Source: Burkholderiales bacterium (GTDB taxonomy: Bacteria > Pseudomonadota > Gammaproteobacteria > Burkholderiales > Burkholderiaceae_C). From it: DNA of 57,516 nucleotides. Below the pieces are notes generated by a model. The model saw nothing but the letters and a program-made list of their open reading frames with translations. It made no database searches and had not been told where the DNA came from. Each line of letters starts with the position of its first letter. The first letter of the stretch is position 1. Positions 52,475 through 57,516 of the stretch are shown here, piece after piece. A program made the position numbers and the translations under genes. The stretch is from contig JAJUGJ010000020.1 in NCBI GenBank assembly GCA_029268225.1, positions 1 to 57,516 of the forward strand. Reading direction: 5' to 3'.

Positions 52475-53305
52475 TCAGCAGTCGGTCAGCACCTGCTTGG
52501 GGTCACCACCCGTGGCGGGCGGGCGCTGGCTGTGGCGGGCGGGGTCGGTGGTGTCGATGGCCGCGTACTTCTCCTGCAGCGCCTTGAACTGGGCTTGCAG
52601 TTCAGCCAGGGCCTTGCCATCGGCGCTGAGTTTCTGGGTCAGCGTGCCAACGTGCTCGCTCAGCGACGACATGGCCTCAACCAGTTCACCGGTCACGGTC
52701 TCAGACTGGCTGGTGCGGCCAGAGAACTTGGCGATGGCGTCCTGGATGCGCTTGAGCGTCGTGCTGAACGCACCAGCCTCAGGGGCGGTGACGTCCTCGA
52801 AGACGAGGTCAGCTTCCACGGCCTCGGAGAACAGAGCTTCCGGATTGCTCTTCTTGGTTTTGAACGGGTTGGCGTCGGGGTTCTTGGCCGCAAAGGCCAG
52901 AACTTCGGTGCCAAGGCTCGCCGGGGAGTCGGTCACGGCCAGACCGGTGAGGTAGGCCTCGCCGCTGTCAGCGAAGTTCGGGTGCACCTCGATGGATGTG
53001 TAGATCTTCTGCTTCGACTTGGTCATGGCCACGAGGTCGGGCGTCGGCTCGATCTGGGCAAACAAGGCGAGGCGGGTCTTGCCATCGATCTGGACATCCT
53101 CGGCCTTGACCGCCGTGACGTCGCCATAGGCACGGAATGGGCTGTCAGGCACCGTGCCACGGTAGTGCTCCAGCCAGACGCGGGCGCCGTACTTCGAGGG
53201 GTCGAAGTTCTTCGCCATTTGCTCGATCCAGGTACGGTCGATGGTGCGGCCGTCGGTGGTGGCACCTTCGACGGCGACGCGGAAGAATTTGGATTTCTGG
53301 GCCAT
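52475..53305 (-). CDS. O: Capsid scaffold/protease gpO
   Basis: 276-residue homologue of P2 gpO, scaffold and maturation protease. MAQKSKFFRVAVEGATTDGR TID-type opening, ARVWLEHYRGTVPDSPFRAY, and IYTSIEVHPNFADSGEAYLT LAVTDSPASLGTE-type are diagnostic; the C-terminal third is scaffold coiled coil. Start at ATG 53305. It heads the leftward O-to-S operon and is divergent from P. Confidence 0.94.
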   Translation of the reverse strand: MAQKSKFFRVAVEGATTDGRTIDRTWIEQMAKNFDPSKYGARVWLEHYRGTVPDSPFRAYGDVTAVKAEDVQIDGKTRLALFAQIEPTPDLVAMTKSKQKIYTSIEVHPNFADSGEAYLTGLAVTDSPASLGTEVLAFAAKNPDANPFKTKKSNPEALFSEAVEADLVFEDVTAPEAGAFSTTLKRIQDAIAKFSGRTSQSETVTGELVEAMSSLSEHVGTLTQKLSADGKALAELQAQFKALQEKYAAIDTTDPARHSQRPPATGGDPKQVLTDC

Positions 53306-53454
53306 GGTTGCGTCCGGCTGGTTGCAGGGATCAGTTGTTGATTCCCTCATCCTCGCCGCTGGCACAGGCCATCTCAATGCATCGCTGGTCGGCTGCCTGC
53401 ATGTCGCCACAGGGGCCACACGCGCGCGCGTACTTGCTGCAGACACTGGGGTCC

Positions 53455-55257
53455 ATGACAGCCACAGCAGCCACCGTTGCCGACCCCATCGCCCTGACTC
53501 CGCACCCTGAAGCGGCCCAGGCATGTGCTCGCACCACAGCACGGCACCTCTACTGGCAGGGCTGGCGCATCAGCTCCATTGCGGAGTACTTGGCTGTGCC
53601 ACGCACGACCGTGCAGACCTGGAAGGATGCAGAAAAATGGGGCGAAGCACAAGCCATTGACCGCGTTGAAGGGGCACTCGAAGCGCGCCTGGTGCAACTG
53701 ATCTGCAAGGATGCCAAGACCGGCGGCGACTTCAAGGAAATTGACCTGCTGGGTCGCCAGGTAGAGCGCATGGCCCGCGTCCGTAAGTACGACCAGACCG
53801 GAAAAGAAGCCGATCTCAACCCGGAGATCCGCAAGCGCAACGAGGCACCCAAGAAGGCGCCGGAGCGCAACCACTTCACGGAAGAGCAGCACGAGCAGCT
53901 GCTCGACGCCTTCCGCGACTCGCTGTTCGGCTACCAGAAGGTCTGGTTCAGAAACAAGAACGAGCGCACCCGGATGATCCTCAAGTCGCGCCAGATCGGC
54001 GCGACCTGGTACTTCGCCCGCGAGGCCCTGGCCGACGCGATCGAAACGGGCCGCAATCAGATCTTCCTTTCTGCCAGCAAGGCTCAGGCCCACCTGTTCC
54101 GCCAGTACATCGTCCAGTTCGCCAAGGACTCATGTGGCGTCTCGCTGGCCGGCGACCCCATCATCCTGGGCAACGGCGCCCACATCTATTTCCTGGGCAC
54201 CAACGCCCGCACCGCCCAGGGCTACCACGGCAACTTCTACTTCGACGAGTTCTTCTGGACCCACAAGTTCACCGAGCTCAACAAGGTGGCCAGCGGCATG
54301 GCCACGCACAAGCACTGGCGCAAAACCTACTTCAGCACGCCCAGCAGCGTCCAGCACGAGGCCTACGCCCACTGGAGCGGCGACCGCTTCAACAAGCGCC
54401 GTCAGAAGGACCAGCGCATCCAGCTCGACCTCACGCACGACCGCTTGGCCGGCGGGTTCACTGGTGAGGACAAGGTCTGGCGCAACATCGTCAACGTCAT
54501 CGACGCTGCCAACGGTGGCTGCGACCTCTTTGACATCGATGAGCTGCGCCTCGAGTACAACCCGGACGAGTTCGACAACCTGTTCATGTGCGGGTTCGTT
54601 GACGACTCGCAAAGCGTATTCCCCCTGGCCGTCATGCAGAAGTGCATGGTCGACAGCTGGGAGCAGTGGACCGACTACAAGCCCTTCACGCAACGCCCGT
54701 TTGCCTGGGCACCTGTCTGGGTCGGCTACGACCCCAGCTACACAGGTGACTCGGCCGGCATGGTCGTGATGGCGCCGCCGGCGACGCCTGGCGGCAAGTT
54801 CCGCATCCTCGAGCGTCACAAGTTCAAGGGGTTCAACTTCGAAGAGCAGGCCGACAAGATCAAGAAGGTCACAGAGACCTACAACGTCCAGTACATCGGC
54901 ATCGACGCCACCGGAGGCTGGGGGCAAGCCGTGCACGAACTGGTCGTGAAGTTCTACCCAGGGGCCCAGGCCTTGCGCTACGACCTGGATCTCAAAACCC
55001 GCATGGTTCTGAAGGCCCAGAGCGTCATCAACAAGGGCCGGCTGGAGTTCGACACCAGCTGGGTGGACATGGCGCATGCCTTCATGGCGATCAAGAAGAC
55101 GCTGACGGCCAGCCAGCGTCATGTGACCTACACCGCAGGGCGCAGCGAGGAAACCGGCCATGCCGACCTTGCCTGGGCCTGCATGCACGTATTCGACAAC
55201 GAGCCGCTGGATGGCGAAGCATCAGGCAGCAGCAGCAGCATCATGGAGATCTCTTGA
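53455..55257 (+). CDS. P: Terminase large ATPase subunit gpP
   Basis: 600-residue DNA-packaging motor. An N-terminal HTH (YWQGWRISSIAEYLAVPRTT) is followed by the ATPase with Walker A-like KSRQIGAT (177-184) and Walker B FYFDEF (Asp264, Glu265). Nuclease-fold acidic residues appear in GYDPSYTGDSAG, YIGIDATGGWGQ and GHADLAWACMHVF. I chose ATG 53455; the frame is open upstream over the gpO gene, but that is a shadow. Its stop overlaps the Q start (TGATG). Confidence 0.95.
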   Translation: MTATAATVADPIALTPHPEAAQACARTTARHLYWQGWRISSIAEYLAVPRTTVQTWKDAEKWGEAQAIDRVEGALEARLVQLICKDAKTGGDFKEIDLLGRQVERMARVRKYDQTGKEADLNPEIRKRNEAPKKAPERNHFTEEQHEQLLDAFRDSLFGYQKVWFRNKNERTRMILKSRQIGATWYFAREALADAIETGRNQIFLSASKAQAHLFRQYIVQFAKDSCGVSLAGDPIILGNGAHIYFLGTNARTAQGYHGNFYFDEFFWTHKFTELNKVASGMATHKHWRKTYFSTPSSVQHEAYAHWSGDRFNKRRQKDQRIQLDLTHDRLAGGFTGEDKVWRNIVNVIDAANGGCDLFDIDELRLEYNPDEFDNLFMCGFVDDSQSVFPLAVMQKCMVDSWEQWTDYKPFTQRPFAWAPVWVGYDPSYTGDSAGMVVMAPPATPGGKFRILERHKFKGFNFEEQADKIKKVTETYNVQYIGIDATGGWGQAVHELVVKFYPGAQALRYDLDLKTRMVLKAQSVINKGRLEFDTSWVDMAHAFMAIKKTLTASQRHVTYTAGRSEETGHADLAWACMHVFDNEPLDGEASGSSSSIMEIS

Positions 55258-56270
55258 TGGAAACCCAACTGACCGAAGTCCGGCCCAACGACCCAGCACG
55301 CATGGAGGCCTTCAGCTTCGGAGACCCCGAGCCCGTCATGCAGGGGCGGGACCTGATGGGCTACATCGAGTGCTGGGCGCACGGCAAGTGGTACGAGCCG
55401 CCCGTCAACCTCGACGGCCTGGCCAAGACGTTCCGGGCCAACCCCCACCACAGCAGCGCCATTTACTTCAAGCGCAACGTCTTGTTGTCCACCTTCATCC
55501 CGCACCCGATGCTGGACCGGGCCGCGTTCAGTGGCTTTGCGCTGGACTACTTGATGTTTGGCAACGGCTATCTGGAGCGCCGCGACTCGCTCACCGGGCG
55601 TGCTGTGGCCTTGCAACACTCCCTGGCGAAGTACACCCGCCGAGGCGTTGAGCCCGGCACCTTCTTCTTCGTTCCCAACTGGCGTGATGAGCATGAGTTC
55701 CGCCCAGGGTCTGTCTTCCAGCTCCGCGAGCCTGACGTGAACCAAGAGATCTATGGCCTGCCTGAGTACCTAAGCGCCCTCCAGTCAGCCTGGCTGAACG
55801 AGTCGGCCACGCTGTTCCGCCGTAGGTACTACAACAACGGCAGCCACGCCGGCTTCATCCTCTACATCAGCGACCCCGCCCAGCAGCAGGGCGACATTGA
55901 TGCCATCCGTGAGGCGCTGCGCCAGAGCAAGGGTCCCGGCAACTTCCGCAACCTCTTCCTCTACAGCCCCAACGGCAAGGCCGACGGCGTGAAGGTGATC
56001 CCGGTCAGCGAAGTGGCCGCCAAGGACGAGTTCTTCAACATCAAGAACGTCAGCCGTGACGACGTCCTGGCAGCCCACCGCGTGCCGCCCCAGTTGCTGG
56101 GCATCGTGCCCACCAACAACGGTGGGTTCGGTGACATGACCAAGGCCGCCCAGGTCTTCGGCCGCAATGAGATCAAGCCCCTGCAGGACCGATTCCGCGA
56201 GCTGAACGACTGGCTTGGCCAGGAGGTGATCCGCTTCGAGCCCTACATGGTGGACGAAGCTCAACCCTGA
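55257..56270 (+). CDS. Q: Portal protein gpQ
   Basis: 337-residue homologue of P2 gpQ, the twelve-fold portal through which DNA enters. FSFGDPEPVMQGRDLMGYIE then ECWAHGKWYEPPVNLDGLAK and AHRVPPQLLGIVPTNNGGFG are characteristic. ATG 55257 overlaps the P stop by one base; a TTG at 55254 adds one residue. It is the last phage gene before attR. Confidence 0.95.
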   Translation: METQLTEVRPNDPARMEAFSFGDPEPVMQGRDLMGYIECWAHGKWYEPPVNLDGLAKTFRANPHHSSAIYFKRNVLLSTFIPHPMLDRAAFSGFALDYLMFGNGYLERRDSLTGRAVALQHSLAKYTRRGVEPGTFFFVPNWRDEHEFRPGSVFQLREPDVNQEIYGLPEYLSALQSAWLNESATLFRRRYYNNGSHAGFILYISDPAQQQGDIDAIREALRQSKGPGNFRNLFLYSPNGKADGVKVIPVSEVAAKDEFFNIKNVSRDDVLAAHRVPPQLLGIVPTNNGGFGDMTKAAQVFGRNEIKPLQDRFRELNDWLGQEVIRFEPYMVDEAQP

Positions 56271-56529
56271 GCCACGGATAGCCCCGGCATCTGCACAGAG
56301 CGCAGGCCAAAACAGTCCATCCAAAGATTGAAGGCAGCCGCCAACTCGTGATGAGTTGAGCGGCTTCTCCACCTTCTGAGACGGCATTCACTGCGCATAG
56401 GCGCAGCGCCTCACCCACACCACCCACGTCTCCACCCGCTGTCAGGCCTCTGAGGCTCATCCATGCCCCTTGCCGGGGACTTTTGAGGCCTGCCTCCGCC
56501 CGGATGACCGACCATGCCCCGCAGCGCGC

Positions 56530-56556
56530 GCTCGGGACCCCGCCCCGCCCCCGAGC
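56530..56556. other. GC-rich dyad, candidate cos site
   Basis: GCTCGGG (56530-56536) and CCCGAGC (56550-56556) flank ACCCCGCCCCGCC. On the minus strand the core is GGCGGGGCGGGGT, similar in flavour to the P2 cos (GGCGAGGCGGGGAAAGCAC). P2 cos lies just beyond Q, the same place. No proof of cutting. Confidence 0.45.
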
Positions 56557-56720
56557 TAAACCTGTGGGAATCGACGGCGGTGTCGGATTACCCGTTCCCC
56601 TGGGTAGATCGTGCCATCAGAGGCCTTTGATCATGACGAAGAAAGACGGCATCTGAGCCATGAGCTGGTGGATGGATGTGAGGTCATCGCTCCGGGTGTC
56701 TGGCAGCTTTTTCAGTTTGG

Positions 56721-57019
56721 CCTCGGGAACTTCCTAACATCCCTCAGATAGGCTCAAAAAGAAGCCTAAGTCTTTGATGCGTAACGCGAAAAAAGGTTAG
56801 TCGAGAACCTAATCAGACATAACCTTTTTCCTAACCACCGTCTAAGTGCTTGATTCATAAGGGCGTCATGACCGGTGAAAGTTAAGGTCCGGTTTCATAA
56901 CTAGGTTAAGGTGAAGTTAGAAAATTGTTAGGTTTGTAGAAAGCTGTGAAACCCGCATGGATAAAGGGATTGCAGGCGATTCACGGGGCGCGGTTAGGAA
57001 TGTTAGGAAGTTCCCGAGG
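56721..57019. repeat. Perfect 20-bp inverted repeat bounding an AT-richer block
   Basis: Left arm CCTCGGGAACTTCCTAACAT (56721-56740); right arm is its exact reverse complement at 57000-57019. Inside and across the arms CCTAA occurs at 56733, 56765, 56808 and 56830, all left of centre, while TTAGG occurs at 56928, 56994 and 57003, all right of centre. Two diverged copies of a roughly 23-base unit start near 56766 and 56842. Could be a small non-coding mobile element with terminal inverted repeats, or a large protein-binding site. Confidence 0.8.
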
Positions 57020-57236
57020 GCTGTCAGATTTTCGTGATTTGTCTGATTGATGGCCTGATGCCCCTTCCAATCCTGTTTCACAGATCCGTGAAACGTAAGT
57101 AATTCGGACATCTGGTCTCGCTCTATCTAAGCCGCTCAGAAGTTGTGCGAGGGCATGGTGGTGTGCGATGAATTTGCATCCACCCACGCTGTGGGTATGG
57201 GTGTAGGCATCGTGTCAATTCATGGGTGAAAAGCGC

Positions 57237-57248
57237 CATGGATAAAGG
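57237..57248 (+). repeat. 12-bp direct repeat near attR (second copy at 56956-56967)
   Basis: CATGGATAAAGG occurs at 56956-56967 and again at 57237-57248, nine bases before the attR core. Could be a pair of integrase or excisionase arm-binding sites; no copy was found on the attL side. Confidence 0.5.
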
Positions 57249-57257
57249 ATGTGTGCC

Positions 57258-57274
57258 TCTCACCGCACCCGCCA
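57258..57274 (+). repeat. attR core
   Basis: TCTCACCGCACCCGCCA, identical to the tRNA-Ser 3' end at 22203-22219. Sequence on its outer side is host DNA beginning with a terminator. Confidence 0.9.
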
Positions 57275-57279
57275 AATCA

Positions 57280-57308
57280 AAAAGCGAGTCCCGAGGACTC
57301 GCTTTTTT
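57280..57308 (+). terminator. Terminator beyond attR, probable original tRNA-Ser terminator
   Basis: Stem AAAAGCGAGTCC (57280-57291) with GGACTCGCTTTT (57295-57306), three-base loop, six T residues. Removing the prophage would put it five bases after the tRNA CCA end. Confidence 0.9.
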
Positions 57309-57341
57309 CATGTCTGCAACGACCCAAGTCAGTCCTCAGGC

Positions 57342-57516
57342 TTACTTGCCGGAGCCTTTGGGGCGACCGGCCTTCAAGGGCGTGAGTCGCTCCAGCGCAG
57401 CTTGCAACTTGGCATCACTCAGGCCCACCAGCACCTGCAAGCCTGCACGCAGCAGTTCGCTTTTCTTCGTGGGTCGCTTGAAACCCAGTGCGCGCTCTTT
57501 GAGAGTCTGGATCAGG
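57342..57516 (-). CDS. Conserved hypothetical host protein (N-terminus outside window)
   Basis: The last 57 codons of a leftward gene, ending at the TAA complementary to 57342-57344. Visible: LKERALGFKRPTKKSELLRA then GLQVLVGLSDAKLQAALERL and a basic tail KAGRPKGSGK. The KKSELLRAGLQ segment resembles the second helix of ribbon-helix-helix DNA-binding proteins. Codon use is like the host genes, consistent with chromosome beyond attR. Confidence 0.7.
   Translation of the reverse strand, partial: LIQTLKERALGFKRPTKKSELLRAGLQVLVGLSDAKLQAALERLTPLKAGRPKGSGK

Larger units (their letters stand above)
56271..57257. other. Gene-free region between Q and attR
   Basis: About 990 bases with no frame I can support. 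From left: a terminator-like nested hairpin after Q (GCCGC 56337-56341 with GCGGC 56360-56364, enclosing AACTC/GAGTT); GC-rich DNA with a strong dyad (56530-56556), a cos candidate; an AT-richer block bounded by a 20-bp inverted repeat (56721-57019); then a stretch with a 12-bp direct repeat up to attR. In the circular phage this region would lie between Q and int, next to attP. Confidence 0.7.
22203..57274. mobile_element. P2-type prophage integrated in tRNA-Ser
   Basis: About 35.07 kb between two 17-bp direct repeats. It carries an integrase, excisionase-like protein, repressor with operators, early and replication genes, an Ogr-like activator, full P2-order capsid, terminase, lysis and tail genes and a contractile sheath. 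Every P2 morphogenesis gene I looked for has a counterpart, and none of the phage frames is broken, so it may be inducible. Replication is not P2-like: a primase-helicase is present and no rolling-circle gpA is seen. Confidence 0.95.

Noticed and set aside
53420..53440. TGT-N13-ACA between O and P as an Ogr binding site
   Set aside because: The P2 consensus is TGT-N12-ACA; spacing is off by one and no comparable site was found before V or FI, so I do not call it.
56721..57019. Inverted-repeat block as an insertion sequence or CRISPR array
   Set aside because: There is no transposase frame and no regularly spaced repeat-spacer pattern; only short motifs recur at irregular distances.

Overview
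The window is a chromosomal segment of a high-GC betaproteobacterium, most likely order Burkholderiales. The pointers are the order nuoL-nuoM-nuoN followed by a DUF2818 gene, a NUDIX hydrolase and a DUF1178 gene, the DUF2069/YihY pair, and the codon usage. I do not name a genus. Positions 1-22219 are ordinary host chromosome. Positions about 22203-57274 are one complete-looking P2-type prophage inserted in a tRNA-Ser(UGA) gene. The last 240 bases are host sequence again.

Host part: the end of the complex I operon (partial nuoL, nuoM, nuoN) runs into DUF2818, NUDIX and DUF1178 genes. Next come a leftward FAD-linked oxidase/DUF2069 pair, a divergent YihY-like membrane protein, a CBS-domain protein with a clear sigma70 promoter, and aroC between two strong terminators. 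A leftward group follows: glyoxalase I, a fasciclin-domain exported protein with two tandem palindromes upstream, a pabB-pabC fusion, dsbB and ridA. A chemoreceptor and comEC run rightward. A CNNM/CorC-type transporter gene is interrupted by a single in-frame TAG. apaH and tRNA-Ser close the region.

Prophage: attL is the 3' end of the tRNA gene (22203-22219) and attR is a 17-bp exact copy at 57258-57274. The tRNA's probable original terminator lies just beyond attR, about 35 kb from the gene it once served. From attL the order is integrase, then a leftward early operon. In transcription order that operon holds a ribbon-helix-helix protein, a CII-like regulator, an Ogr-like zinc-finger late activator, an unknown protein, a primase-helicase, small proteins, a dNMP kinase-like protein, an unknown protein, a cytosine methyltransferase, a HTH-like protein, a DUF551 protein and an AlpA-like excisionase. 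A rightward XRE repressor lies opposite. Its palindromic operator fits exactly in the 17-bp spacer of the predicted early promoter, and a second copy covers its own first codons. A low-GC cargo locus with a TerB-like plus BRCT protein sits beside it. The late genes follow P2 order: leftward O-N-M-L-X, holin, endolysin, Rz/Rz1, R-S, V-(unknown)-PAAR-W-J-I, a three-protein fibre/adhesin cassette, assembly protein, FI-FII-E/E'-T-U-D; then rightward P-Q. The E/E' programmed -1 frameshift and the nested Rz1 lipoprotein gene are both visible.

The least explained stretch is the roughly 1-kb gene-free region between Q and attR. It holds a GC-rich dyad that may be cos, and an AT-richer block bounded by a perfect 20-bp inverted repeat. 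Inside that block every CCTAA lies in the left half and every TTAGG in the right half.
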